This document shows positions 35,757 to 43,140 of a stretch of 64,000 nt of DNA, one piece after another; positions within the stretch are counted from its first letter, which is position 1, and each line of letters opens with the position of its first letter. This DNA comes from Streptomyces reniochalinae. GTDB taxonomy: Bacteria > Actinomycetota > Actinomycetes > Streptomycetales > Streptomycetaceae. The stretch lies in NCBI RefSeq assembly GCF_003323735.1, contig NZ_QOIM01000025.1, positions 1-64,000 on the forward strand, read 5' to 3'. A program made the position numbers and the translations under genes. A model generated the notes under the pieces. That model saw only the letters and a list, made by a program, of their open reading frames with translations, searched no databases and was not told where the DNA came from.

Positions 35757-36299
35757 GTCCCGACCCCCCGAGTTGCGACCTGGCTGGCGCCGGGGCACGC
35801 CCTCGCGGAGATGGTCCGCTCGCCGAGCGGGTGGCGTAGCGCGGTCTTCGGAAAGACCCACACCCGAGCCTTCTTCGCCTGGTCCGCCACCGCACCGGTG
35901 TGCTGTCGCGATGCTCCGCGACAGCACCTTCTACGAACCCGAAACGCCGCGCGCCGCTTGACGAAAGACAGAGAGGCACCCCCCGTCGTGGGCGCTCCTG
36001 GCCAGGATTGTTGCGCGGCCGTCGCCACAGGGTTGTGGACATTCCGGCTTCCAGCGGAGGGGCAGGACGTGCTCGGTGACAGTGGCGGCCTGGCCGTCGG
36101 GCCCGGTCGCTTCGCGTTCCGGCGTCTCGGGCCAGGCCAGGCCGAGCACCAGATGGTGGGCGCACCAATCGTGGAACCGGACCCGACTGGCATTTCCCCA
36201 GCATGACGAGACCTGGCGGTTCGGCGGACGGCCGTCACGGCTCGCCCACCCCTTCTCTCCTCGGGTCGCGCGTCAGCCGTCGCACCCGCTACCATTCAA
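35757..36299. other. Gene-poor interval, possible remnant
   Basis: No intact gene is visible in 543 bases. On the minus strand at about 36205-35931 a reading contains protein-like text ([17 protein letters not shown]) but has no start with a ribosome site and no family I recognise. It could be a decayed gene. The right end leads into the Zur-type promoter of rpmB. Confidence 0.3.
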
Positions 36300-36314
36300 A
36301 AATGGTTACCATGT
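36300..36314 (+). promoter_or_regulatory. Zur-like box upstream of rpmB
   Basis: AAATGGT-T-ACCATGT is a 7-1-7 inverted repeat with six of seven arm positions matching, in an AT-rich patch 20 bp before the rpmB start. Its position before a cysteine-poor ribosomal protein operon is as known for the Zur regulon of Streptomyces. Confidence 0.7.
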
Positions 36315-36333
36315 TCATCAAGGGGGTGCGCCC

Positions 36334-36570
36334 ATGTCCGCCCACTGCCAGCTGACCGGGCGCAGGCCCGCATTCGGCAACAACGTCTCCCACTCGCACC
36401 GCCGCACCAAGCGCCGGTTCGACCCCAACATCCAGTCCAAGCGCTACTGGCTGCCGAGCGAGAGCAGGTACGTCCGCCTCACCCTCAGCACCAGGGGCAT
36501 CAAGACAGTCGACACCCTCGGCATCGAGAAGGCCGTCACCAGGATCCGCGCACGAGGAGAAAAGGTCTGA
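36334..36570 (+). CDS. rpmB: Ribosomal protein L28, zinc-free paralogue
   Basis: A 78-residue L28. [20 protein letters not shown] is the L28 N-terminus, and [20 protein letters not shown] follows. Only one Cys remains where the zinc-binding form has CxxC pairs, so this is the C-minus form that can replace its zinc-containing counterpart when zinc is scarce. AAGGGGG precedes the ATG. It overlaps rpsN (TGATG), so L28 and S14 are translationally coupled under the Zur-like box. Confidence 0.95.
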   Translation: MSAHCQLTGRRPAFGNNVSHSHRRTKRRFDPNIQSKRYWLPSESRYVRLTLSTRGIKTVDTLGIEKAVTRIRARGEKV

Positions 36571-36875
36571 TGGCCAAGCAGAGCAAGATCGCCAAGAACG
36601 AGAAGCGCCGCGAGATCGTGGCCCGGTACGCGGAACGGCGGGCACACCTCAAGGAGGTGATCCGCCGACCCGACACGCCGGAGGCCGAAAGGCAGGCCGC
36701 GCGACGTGAGTTGGAGCGCCAGCCCCGCGATGCCAGCGCAACCCGCGTGCGCAACCGCGACGCTGTCGACGGCAGGCCGCGCGGACACCTTCGCGCTTTC
36801 GGCCTCTCCCGCGTGAGGATGCGCCAGCAGGCGCACGCCGGATTCCTGCCCGGCGTGACCAAGTCCAGCTGGTAG
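36570..36875 (+). CDS. rpsN: Ribosomal protein S14, zinc-free paralogue
   Basis: A 101-residue S14 of the long type. [20 protein letters not shown] starts the protein and the C-terminal [20 protein letters not shown] and [11 protein letters not shown] are standard S14. No cysteines are present, so the zinc-ribbon of the short zinc-binding S14 is missing. The ATG overlaps the rpmB stop. A large hairpin begins 8 bp after its stop codon. Confidence 0.96.
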   Translation: MAKQSKIAKNEKRREIVARYAERRAHLKEVIRRPDTPEAERQAARRELERQPRDASATRVRNRDAVDGRPRGHLRAFGLSRVRMRQQAHAGFLPGVTKSSW

Positions 36876-36883
36876 CACGAGCC

Positions 36884-36933
36884 GTGGGTGTGGCGGACAT
36901 GCACGCGGAGCCTCCCCGCGCCGCCACACCCAC
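36884..36933 (+). terminator. Large hairpin after rpsN
   Basis: A perfect 13-bp stem (36884-36896 with 36921-36933, GTGGGTGTGGCGG and its complement) encloses a 24-base loop that itself can pair CGCGG/CCGCG. It is the strongest inverted repeat seen in the window's ribosomal section and should terminate the rpmB-rpsN transcript, possibly leaving some read-through to the Fur-family gene. Confidence 0.7.
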
Positions 36934-36946
36934 TCACGCGTGAGTG
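36931..36946. promoter_or_regulatory. Perfect 16-bp palindrome upstream of the Fur-family gene
   Basis: CACTCACGCGTGAGTG is a loop-free perfect palindrome about 110 bp before the Fur-family start, overlapping the end of the preceding hairpin by 3 bases. The absence of a loop favours a protein-binding site over a terminator. Confidence 0.4.
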
Positions 36947-37055
36947 CGCCGCCCCGGTCGCCGGTGCAGCACTCCCGGGCCGGGCGCAGGCAGGCGGCCA
37001 CCGGAATCCCGCCGCGCCCCCCTGCCCCATCCCTACAGGTAAGAGCACCCACCTC

Positions 37056-37460
37056 ATGAGCACTGCCTCCCCGGGGCCCCGCCGCACCCGCCAGCGCTCC
37101 GTCGTCCAACGCGAACTCGCTGACCGCGACGAATTCGTCTCGGCCCAGGAGCTGCACAAACGGCTCATCAGCAGGGGCACGGTGGTCGGCCTCTCCACCG
37201 TCTACCGCTCCTTGCGCGGCCTCGAACGGTCAGGACACGTGGACATGGTGCGTGACGAGGCGACAGGTGAGCGCCTGTACCGCACACGCTCGGCAGCCGG
37301 ACACCGGCACTACGTGCTGTGCCGGCGCTGCGGGCGCAGCGAGCCGGTCAACGCCGACGTGGTCGAGGAATGGGTACGCCGACTCACCGAGCAGGTCGAC
37401 TTCTTCGACATCGACCACACGCTGGAGCTGAGCGGGCGGTGCAAGGAATGCCGCCGGTAG
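37056..37460 (+). CDS. Fur-family metal-dependent regulator (Zur-like)
   Basis: A 134-residue FUR-family protein. The winged helix includes [20 protein letters not shown] and [14 protein letters not shown]. The metal-sensing half has [18 protein letters not shown] and [20 protein letters not shown]: two Cys pairs (CRRC and CKEC) for the structural zinc, and HxH plus an Asp/His cluster for sensing. Placement inside the zinc-free ribosomal gene group suggests a zinc sensor, perhaps a second Zur. The start ATG has only a weak upstream GGTAAGAG. No partner gene downstream on the same transcript is evident. Confidence 0.88.
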   Translation: MSTASPGPRRTRQRSVVQRELADRDEFVSAQELHKRLISRGTVVGLSTVYRSLRGLERSGHVDMVRDEATGERLYRTRSAAGHRHYVLCRRCGRSEPVNADVVEEWVRRLTEQVDFFDIDHTLELSGRCKECRR

Positions 37461-37616
37461 GAGACCTGTGAGCGGCAACCGCCGCACGGCGGGCCGCCTC
37501 ACCTCACGCCCCCACCCGCCGCCCTCGCGCCCTGCCGGCCGCGCCGTCAGGACGGAGCCCCCTGGACACGGCCACCGCTGCGGGCGGCCGGGTGAGCGCC
37601 GGGAGCGGAGACCCCG

Positions 37617-37647
37617 TATTGGAAATGGAAACCATTACCAATATAGT
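37617..37647 (+). promoter_or_regulatory. rpmG promoter with long Zur-like palindrome
   Basis: A 27-bp inverted repeat (37617-37643) has 12-base arms TATTGGAAATGG and CCATTACCAATA with 11 of 12 matches and an AAA centre. Within it TTGGAA (37619-37624) serves as -35; 17 bp later TATAGT (37642-37647) is the -10. The rpmG ATG is 6 bases after the -10, so the mRNA should be leaderless, as at aztB. Confidence 0.75.
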
Positions 37648-37653
37648 GGCGGC

Positions 37654-37818
37654 ATGGCGCGCAACGAACTCCGTCCGGTCGTCAAGCTCCGCTCCACAGC
37701 GGGCACCGGCTACACCTACGTCACCCGCAAGAACCGGCGGAACAACCCCGACCGCATGACTCTGCGCAAGTACGACCCCGTCGCACGGCGGCACGTCGAC
37801 TTCCGCGAAGAACGCTGA
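37654..37818 (+). CDS. rpmG: Ribosomal protein L33, zinc-free paralogue
   Basis: A 54-residue L33: [20 protein letters not shown] then [20 protein letters not shown]. No Cys is present, so the zinc-binding CxxC pairs of the housekeeping form are lost. There is no ribosome site because the start lies directly after the promoter. It heads the rpmG-rpmE2-COG0523-rpsR group. Confidence 0.96.
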   Translation: MARNELRPVVKLRSTAGTGYTYVTRKNRRNNPDRMTLRKYDPVARRHVDFREER

Positions 37819-37841
37819 CGAAACTCATCGAAGGACACCCC

Positions 37842-38096
37842 GTGAAGCCTGGTATCCACCCCCCGTACCGCCCGGTCGTCTTCCGCGACAAGGCCGCCGG
37901 CCACGCGTTCCTCACCCGCTCCACCCGGTCCAGCGACAGCACCGTCCTGTGGGAGGACGGCAACACCTACCCGGTCGTCGACGTGGAGATCTCCGCCGAG
38001 AGCCACCCCTTCTACACCGGCACGGCCAAGGTGCTGGACACCGCTGGGCGCGTGGAACGGTTCGAGCGGCGCTACGGCCGGCGCGGAGCCCGCTGA
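37842..38096 (+). CDS. rpmE2: Ribosomal protein L31 type B, zinc-free
   Basis: An 84-residue type B L31. [20 protein letters not shown] replaces the CxxC region of the zinc form, and [20 protein letters not shown] is the conserved C-terminal part. No Cys is present. GAAGGA precedes the ATG 23 bp after rpmG; the stop overlaps the next start (TGATG). Confidence 0.96.
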   Translation: MKPGIHPPYRPVVFRDKAAGHAFLTRSTRSSDSTVLWEDGNTYPVVDVEISAESHPFYTGTAKVLDTAGRVERFERRYGRRGAR

Positions 38097-39250
38097 TGCC
38101 GGCCCCCACCCCTCTCCCCGTCGTCCTCGTCGCCGGCATGCACCAAGAAGCCCGCACCGAGACCGTCGCACATCTCCTGCGATCCGTGCCCGGCAGCATC
38201 GCCCTGCACCACGACCTGTCACGGTCGGGTGAGGGCGAGGTCCTCCGCCTGGTGTACGACGCCACCGGCCTGGTGTCGCGGGGTGACACGCCGCTGGTGA
38301 ACGACTGCGCCTGCTGCGCCCTGCGCGAGGATCTCGTCCCCGAGCTCCAGCGGTTGGCCGACGGCGGGCTGCACACACTGGCCGTCGTCGAACTGTGGGA
38401 CTCGGTCGAGCCGCAGGCGATGGCCGAGACGATCGCCGCGCACGCCGGGGACAGCCTGCGGCTCGCCAACGTCGTCACGGCGGTCGACCCGGCGCTCGTC
38501 CTGCCCTGCCTGGCCAACGGGGATGACCTCGTCGACGCCGGTCTCGGGCTCACGGCGGCCGATCAGCGCACCGTGGCCGACACCTTTGCACGGCAGGTGG
38601 AGTACCCGCATGTCCTCGCGCTCGCCGCGAGCGACGAGGCCGACGACGAGGACCGGGCACTGCTGGCCCAACTCCACCCCACCGCCGCCCGGTTGCCCTG
38701 CCCCTCGGCCGAACTCACCCGCGTCGCCTTCGCCGGCTTCGACGTGGGCGCCGCCGCCGAGGCGCGGCATCCCTCGTGCGCGCGGTTGCCGCAGGAGGCC
38801 GACGAGGCCGGTGTGGTCACTGTGGTGTGGCGGCAGCGCCGCCCCTTCCACCCGGGACGGCTGTACGCGGCGCTGGAGGACCTGACGTGCGCCGCGGCTC
38901 GCAGCCAGGGGCGCTTCTGGCTGGCCGACCGTCCCGACAACCTGCTCGCGTGGGAGGCGGCCGGAGGTGCCCTGTGCGTCGACAACGTCGGCCCGTGGCT
39001 CGCCTCACTGCCGGATGCCGCATGGGAGATGGTGCCTCCCGCCCGCCGGGCCGCCGCCGCTGTGGACTGGCACCCGCAACACGGGGACCGCTGCCAGCAC
39101 CTCGTCTTCACCTCTCCAGGGCTTGACAGGGAAAACCTCGTGGAACTGCTCGACTCCTGCCTGCTGACCGACGCCGAGTACGCCGCCGGACGAGACGCCT
39201 GGCGCCGCCTCCCCGCCGACTTCGACGCGCTGCTCGACCCGGTCGCTTGA
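38096..39250 (+). CDS. COG0523-derived protein lacking the P-loop but keeping CxCC
   Basis: A 384-residue relative of the COG0523 (CobW/YciC/ZNG1-type) metallochaperone GTPases. The CxCC motif is at 71-74 ([12 protein letters not shown]) and a CobW C-terminal domain spans about 240-370 ([39 protein letters not shown]). Where active members have GFLGAGKTT, this one has [10 protein letters not shown] at 13-22, so Walker A is gone. It may bind metal without GTP hydrolysis. It starts inside the rpmE2 stop codon and sits within the zinc-free ribosomal operon, where intact COG0523 proteins are known to serve zinc homeostasis. Confidence 0.85.
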   Translation: MPAPTPLPVVLVAGMHQEARTETVAHLLRSVPGSIALHHDLSRSGEGEVLRLVYDATGLVSRGDTPLVNDCACCALREDLVPELQRLADGGLHTLAVVELWDSVEPQAMAETIAAHAGDSLRLANVVTAVDPALVLPCLANGDDLVDAGLGLTAADQRTVADTFARQVEYPHVLALAASDEADDEDRALLAQLHPTAARLPCPSAELTRVAFAGFDVGAAAEARHPSCARLPQEADEAGVVTVVWRQRRPFHPGRLYAALEDLTCAAARSQGRFWLADRPDNLLAWEAAGGALCVDNVGPWLASLPDAAWEMVPPARRAAAAVDWHPQHGDRCQHLVFTSPGLDRENLVELLDSCLLTDAEYAAGRDAWRRLPADFDALLDPVA

Positions 39251-39251
39251 C

Positions 39252-39293
39252 CTGCCCCCTGCCCCCTGCCCCCTGCCCCCTGCCCCCTGCCCC
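39252..39293. repeat. Six tandem copies of CTGCCCC
   Basis: Six perfect 7-base units begin immediately after the stop codon of the COG0523-like gene and lie in the 97-bp gap before rpsR. Such short tandem repeats can change copy number by slippage and so alter spacing between the two genes. Confidence 0.95.
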
Positions 39294-39347
39294 CAACAAT
39301 CGCGCGCCCTGCCCGCACAGGGGCCACACGCGAAGGAGAACCCAACG

Positions 39348-39587
39348 ATGGCACGCCGCGTCCAGGACCCCCGCAAGTCCCGGAAGCCGAAGCCCAACCC
39401 GCTGGAGGCCGCCGGAATCACTTACATCGACTACAAGGACACCGATCTGCTGCGCCGTTTCCTCTCCGACCGCGGCAAGATCCGCAGTCGCCGCGTCACC
39501 CGCGTCACCGCCCAGCAGCAGCGCCGGCTCGCCCGCGCGATCAAGAACGCGCGCGACATGGCACTGCTCCCGTACGCGAGTCGCTGA
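39348..39587 (+). CDS. rpsR: Ribosomal protein S18, zinc-free paralogue
   Basis: A 79-residue S18. [40 protein letters not shown] and [18 protein letters not shown] are standard S18. The N-terminal Cys residues of the zinc-associated form are missing. GAAGGAG precedes the ATG. Downstream lies a hairpin, then a Cys-rich protein gene. Confidence 0.96.
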   Translation: MARRVQDPRKSRKPKPNPLEAAGITYIDYKDTDLLRRFLSDRGKIRSRRVTRVTAQQQRRLARAIKNARDMALLPYASR

Positions 39588-39618
39588 CCGGCCTCGTCCA
39601 TCGTCCCGCCGCGTTTCG

Positions 39619-39643
39619 GCCGGCCCCGCCCCAGCGGGCCGGC
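39619..39643 (+). terminator. Hairpin after rpsR
   Basis: A perfect 8-bp stem GCCGGCCC/GGGCCGGC with a 9-base loop lies 31 bp after the rpsR stop. It could terminate or reduce transcription into the two genes that follow. Confidence 0.55.
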
Positions 39644-39681
39644 GGACGAAGCGGGGACACGTCGGCAAAGCGAGGAGGAGC

Positions 39682-40065
39682 ATGCGCCAGGGAGCTTCGG
39701 ACCGCACGACCCGCCCCTTCACCCTGGTCGTCTGTACCGCCTGCGCGCCGGCGTCCGCGGCCCGGCCCCTGGAACGCCTGCGTGTGGCCGTACGTGGCTG
39801 CCCGCACGGGGTCATGGTCACCAGCGGGTGTCTGGGACTCCTCTCGACGTGCCGCCGCCCGGCAGCGGGGCTCTTCGCCGTCGTGCAGCCCTGCACGAGG
39901 CGCCGGGAGCCCAGTGGTCCGCCCCTCCGGCTCGGGCCGATCCTGACCATGGACGACGCCGAGGCGGTGTCCCTGTGGCTCCAGGCCGGCATGCCGGACG
40001 ACGGAACGCCGCCCGCGCGTCTGCCGGCGCGGCGCTCCCCGCTGCGTACGGCCCACCTGAACTGA
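39682..40065 (+). CDS. Six-cysteine hypothetical protein, possibly thioredoxin-like [2Fe-2S] or metal-binding
   Basis: A 127-residue protein with Cys at 18, 21, 40, 50, 57 and 71: VVCTAC near the N-terminus, then RGCPHGVMVTSGCLGLLSTC. The spacing loosely recalls thioredoxin-fold ferredoxins and the DUF1636 metal-binding group, but the match is too weak to name. GAGGAGGAG precedes the ATG. It stands between rpsR and a COG0523-like gene, 11 bp from the latter, so a role in metal handling is plausible. Its Cys content contrasts with the Cys-free ribosomal proteins around it. Confidence 0.65.
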   Translation: MRQGASDRTTRPFTLVVCTACAPASAARPLERLRVAVRGCPHGVMVTSGCLGLLSTCRRPAAGLFAVVQPCTRRREPSGPPLRLGPILTMDDAEAVSLWLQAGMPDDGTPPARLPARRSPLRTAHLN

Positions 40066-40076
40066 GCGGAGAGCAC

Positions 40077-41273
40077 GTGTCCAAGACTCTGTTGAGCGTG
40101 GTGACGGGCAACACGCCGCAAACGCGGGGCGAGTTGGTCGACCGCGTACTGCACACCACGCCCGACTCCGTCGTTCTTTCCGTCTCACTCCACGGCGACG
40201 GGGAAGGCCACCCCGTCGTCCAGCGCTTCTGGACGGGAACCGATCCCCGCCTCTCCGAGGCCACCGGCCGGGGCGCGACAGGCGCACCCGCGGTGATCGT
40301 CCGACAGGACCTGCTGTCCCTCGCGCGTGCCTCCCGGCACCCGCATGTCGTCCTGGCCCTGTCGGACGAGCTGGACGCGCTGCCCTTCCTCACCGAGCTG
40401 TGGCGCGAGAGCCCGGGCAACGGCGCCCTGGGCGACCACTACGCACCGGGGCCCGTGCTGGCGGGAATCGAACCGACCGTGCTGCTGCCAGACGTCGGGT
40501 GCGTCCACACCGCCGTACGGAAGTGGTCCGGCTGGGACCGCGGACTGCCCATGACCCGCGCGGAAGCTGCCGCCCGCCAGGTGGAGGCGGCGAACGTGCT
40601 CGTGCTGGCCGTGCCACCAGGCACCCGCGGCACGCTCGCGGCCGGAGTCGCCACCCTGCTCCGCCACCTCAACCAGACGGCGGTCTGCTTGACCCTCCCC
40701 TCAACTGCCGCCGGAGAGGCCGTCTCCGGGCTGCCTTCCGCCCTCTTCGGGCCCGGTGTCCGCGGCGGGCTGCACGACTGGCTCGCCCGGCTGGATCCCG
40801 TGGGCGTGCCGCACACGCCGTCCGTGACGGGTGGAGGCGTCACATCGGTGCTGTGGCGTGCCCGACGTCCCGTACATCCCGAGCGGCTGGCCGACGCGCT
40901 CGGCGACGTGCTGCCCGGCGTCGTGCGGGGCCACGGGCATCTGTGGCTGTCGAACCGGCCCGCTTCCGTCATCACGTGGCGGTCGGCCGGGGCCCACCTG
41001 GAGCTGCGGGAGGCCGGGCACTGGCTCGAGGACTCGGCAACCGGGGCCGCCTGGCAGGCGGCCACCCCGCAACGGCGTACGCTCGCCTCCTGGTTCTGGG
41101 ATCCCTACTACGGCGAGCGCCGGAACGAGATCACCTTCACCGGCGTCGATCTCGAGACCTCGCGTCTGAGCGAGACCCTGGACGCGACGCTGCTCAGCGA
41201 CGAGGAGCTGTCGCGGGGCCCGGAGGGCTGGAGCGCGGTCCACGACCCATTCTTCAGCGCAGGTCCGCAGTGA
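40077..41273 (+). CDS. COG0523-derived protein lacking both P-loop and CxCC
   Basis: A 398-residue protein. The C-terminal third is a clear CobW C-terminal domain (VTSVLWRARRPVHPERLADA, GHLWLSNRPASVITWRSAG, EITFTGVDLETSRLSETLDA). The N-terminal half keeps the length and order of the GTPase domain but reads VVTGNTPQTRGELV where Walker A should be, and no CxCC is present. It should therefore neither hydrolyse GTP nor bind metal in the usual way. The GTG start has CGGAGAG upstream and lies 11 bp after the Cys-rich gene; the two are probably cotranscribed and may act together. Confidence 0.8.
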   Translation: MSKTLLSVVTGNTPQTRGELVDRVLHTTPDSVVLSVSLHGDGEGHPVVQRFWTGTDPRLSEATGRGATGAPAVIVRQDLLSLARASRHPHVVLALSDELDALPFLTELWRESPGNGALGDHYAPGPVLAGIEPTVLLPDVGCVHTAVRKWSGWDRGLPMTRAEAAARQVEAANVLVLAVPPGTRGTLAAGVATLLRHLNQTAVCLTLPSTAAGEAVSGLPSALFGPGVRGGLHDWLARLDPVGVPHTPSVTGGGVTSVLWRARRPVHPERLADALGDVLPGVVRGHGHLWLSNRPASVITWRSAGAHLELREAGHWLEDSATGAAWQAATPQRRTLASWFWDPYYGERRNEITFTGVDLETSRLSETLDATLLSDEELSRGPEGWSAVHDPFFSAGPQ

Positions 41274-41308
41274 ACGCGAAGCTCCGGCGCGGGTGTACGC
41301 GAGCCAGG

Positions 41309-42136
41309 TCAGGGCAGCTGCAACAAGTTCAGCGAGTACTCCTCGACGCCGGGCAGGCGCTGCTGGGCGAGTTCGCGGATGGTCGCCCGATACGGTGCCG
41401 GGAGCGCGTCGTGTACCGGGCCGGGCAGCGTCGTCAGCGTGTGTGAGGCCAGCAGTTCGGCCCCGGCGGTCCAGTCCGCGAGCTGACGGGGGTCAGGGCA
41501 GGCCCATCGCATCCGTGCGGTGACCTTGCTCAACGCGTCGTGTGTGTCCTGGGTGGCGACGACGTGGGGGCTCGCTGTGTCCAGGGCGAGGCGGGAGCCG
41601 GGGAACCTCTCGGCGATCAGATCGTGCACCGCGCGTACCTCGTGCTCGTCCAGGTACGGCAGGACGGCCTCGGCACAGAACAGGTAGGCGCCCTGGCCGA
41701 AGTCGGCGACCGCACCGGCCCACGTACGGTCGGTGACCGAGGCGGCCACCAGGTGCCGCCGGTCGGTGTCGGGGAAGAACTCGCGCCGCAGCGCGGCGAC
41801 ATCGGGAAGGTCGAGGTCCACCCACCGGGCCCGCCCATTGTCCACGCGTTCGAAGCGGGTGTTGAGGCCGGCGCCCAGCTCCACCACCGTGCCGTCAGGG
41901 TGTTCTTCGAGGAACGTACGGGCCCAGTGATCGAACAGGCAGGTCCGCAGGACGGAGCCGAGCAGGCTGGGCAGGCCGTCGAAGCGGGCGAAGTCGTAGT
42001 CGATCGCGGCGACGAGTTCCTCAGCGCGGGGGTCGCGGAGCGCCGGTTGGTCCTTGCGCGTCTCCACCGCCCGTCCGTACAGGGGGATGAGAAGGGTCTC
42101 CTGGACCGTTCCGGGGCGCACGGTGTGCCTGGACAT
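41309..42136 (-). CDS. Class I SAM-dependent methyltransferase (LCMT-like)
   Basis: A 275-residue methyltransferase of the leucine carboxyl methyltransferase / polyketide O-methyltransferase group. The SAM site is GTVVELGAGLNTRFERVDNG; ARWVDLDLPDV gives the acidic residue binding the ribose, and YLFCAEAVLPYLDEHEVRA is the conserved post-I region. The start is the ATG giving MSRHTVRPG. It is downstream of the decayed COG0523 gene on the same strand. Substrate unknown; many family members methylate small natural-product carboxylates or hydroxyls. Confidence 0.85.
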   Translation of the reverse strand: MSRHTVRPGTVQETLLIPLYGRAVETRKDQPALRDPRAEELVAAIDYDFARFDGLPSLLGSVLRTCLFDHWARTFLEEHPDGTVVELGAGLNTRFERVDNGRARWVDLDLPDVAALRREFFPDTDRRHLVAASVTDRTWAGAVADFGQGAYLFCAEAVLPYLDEHEVRAVHDLIAERFPGSRLALDTASPHVVATQDTHDALSKVTARMRWACPDPRQLADWTAGAELLASHTLTTLPGPVHDALPAPYRATIRELAQQRLPGVEEYSLNLLQLP

Positions 42137-42257
42137 GGCAGGTCTCCGATTCCGGGGCCGGAGAAGGGTGGCTCCCGATGGCAGCGGGAGGTGTACCGGC
42201 TCGGGCGGCTCCTGGCCCCGCTCGTCGCCCGAGCCGGCGCTCTGCGAGCTCCGGTGC

Positions 42258-42778
42258 TCAGGGGACGGTGAGAGGTTCCGGATGCTCATGCTCACACACG
42301 GCGTCCGTGCCTCCCAGGTCCCAGTCGGGGAACGGGTCCTCGGCGGGCGCCTCCTCGCCGTCACGCAAGAGGCACTCCGCCAGCGCCGACCGCAACTCCC
42401 CGCTTCACAAACCCACTCCGATGAAGACCAGCTCCTGGCCGTCCGTACCGGCCTCCCCCGTCCTGGAGGGCTCGAACCTGGCCACCGCACCGGCCTGGGA
42501 CTACATGCCCGTCACCGAGGGCCGGCTGGCCAGCCGGAAGAACCCCTTGGAGCGCAGGACGTGCCCGAACCTCCCGCTGTCCAGCCGCTCCTCGGTGCGG
42601 GAGAGGGCCGCTTCTGCGCCACGCACGAGGGCCGCGTCGATGTTGACCTCGCTCATGTCGTTGACGATCACGGCGACCCGCAGCCCTCGTTGGCGAGGAC
42701 GTGGTTCAGCAGCGTGGTTTTGCCGGCGCCCAGAAAGCCGGAGAGCACCGTCACGGGCAGCCGGTCCGCCAGTGTCAC
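42258..42778 (-). pseudogene. Decayed COG0523 (YciC-type) GTPase gene
   Basis: The minus strand starts with a perfect COG0523 N-terminus: [20 protein letters not shown] (Walker A intact). A frameshift follows after VLANE. The next frame gives [20 protein letters not shown] and LSRTEERL, then jumps straight to C-terminal text (DSGRFGHVLRSKGFF), so some 200 codons with CxCC and the G3/G4 motifs are deleted. An in-frame TAG splits TGM/SQAGAVARFEP, and another frame change precedes LRSALAECLLRDGEEAP and the final CEHEH metal-binding tail. At least four lesions; not functional. It follows rpmF directly. Confidence 0.88.
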
Positions 42779-42783
42779 CGGCC

Positions 42784-42954
42784 TCAGTCCTCGGGGGCCA
42801 GCAGCCCGCGCTCGTAGGCACGAGCGAGTCGCCTGGGCACCCTGTGGGTCCTGCCCTCGATGGTGACCGGCACCAACCGGGGTGCCTGGGCCCTCCATCG
42901 GGAACGGCGGTGCCGCGTGTTGCTCCGGGACATCTTCCGCTTGGGCACGGCCAT
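42784..42954 (-). CDS. rpmF: Ribosomal protein L32, zinc-free paralogue
   Basis: A 56-residue L32: [20 protein letters not shown], then [20 protein letters not shown]. No Cys is present, so this is the C-minus form. GAGGAGGA precedes the ATG. The next gene on this strand is the decayed COG0523 gene, the usual rpmF-COG0523 pairing seen under Zur control in related species. Confidence 0.93.
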   Translation of the reverse strand: MAVPKRKMSRSNTRHRRSRWRAQAPRLVPVTIEGRTHRVPRRLARAYERGLLAPED

Positions 42955-42983
42955 CGCGGTCCTCCTCGGGTTGGTTCGCGCCA

Positions 42984-43013
42984 AGGCTACACGCACATGG
43001 GTTTCGTTTTCAA
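42984..43013 (-). promoter_or_regulatory. Candidate rpmF promoter
   Basis: On the minus strand TTGAAA (43008-43013) and TAGCCT (42984-42989) are 18 bp apart. TTGAAAACGAAACCCA around the -35 is a weak, degenerate Zur-like inverted element. Less convincing than the boxes at aztB and rpmG. Confidence 0.35.
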
Positions 43014-43140
43014 AAGCCGTCGCACCGGACCCCAGCGGCGACGGGGGCGCGCGCCGTGACCCCACTCCCCGCTCGCCGCCCTGGCTCCTGATCACCGAGC
43101 GCGCCGGCCACGAGCGGGCCGAAGCAGCGTCCGGGACATG

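Noticed and set aside
35811..36206. Plus-strand open frame of 131 codons in the gap before rpmB
   Set aside because: No ribosome site, no recognisable family and mixed third-position composition; treated as non-coding.
38219..38851. Minus-strand frame opposite the COG0523-like gene
   Set aside because: Shadow of a gene with clear CobW C-terminal similarity.
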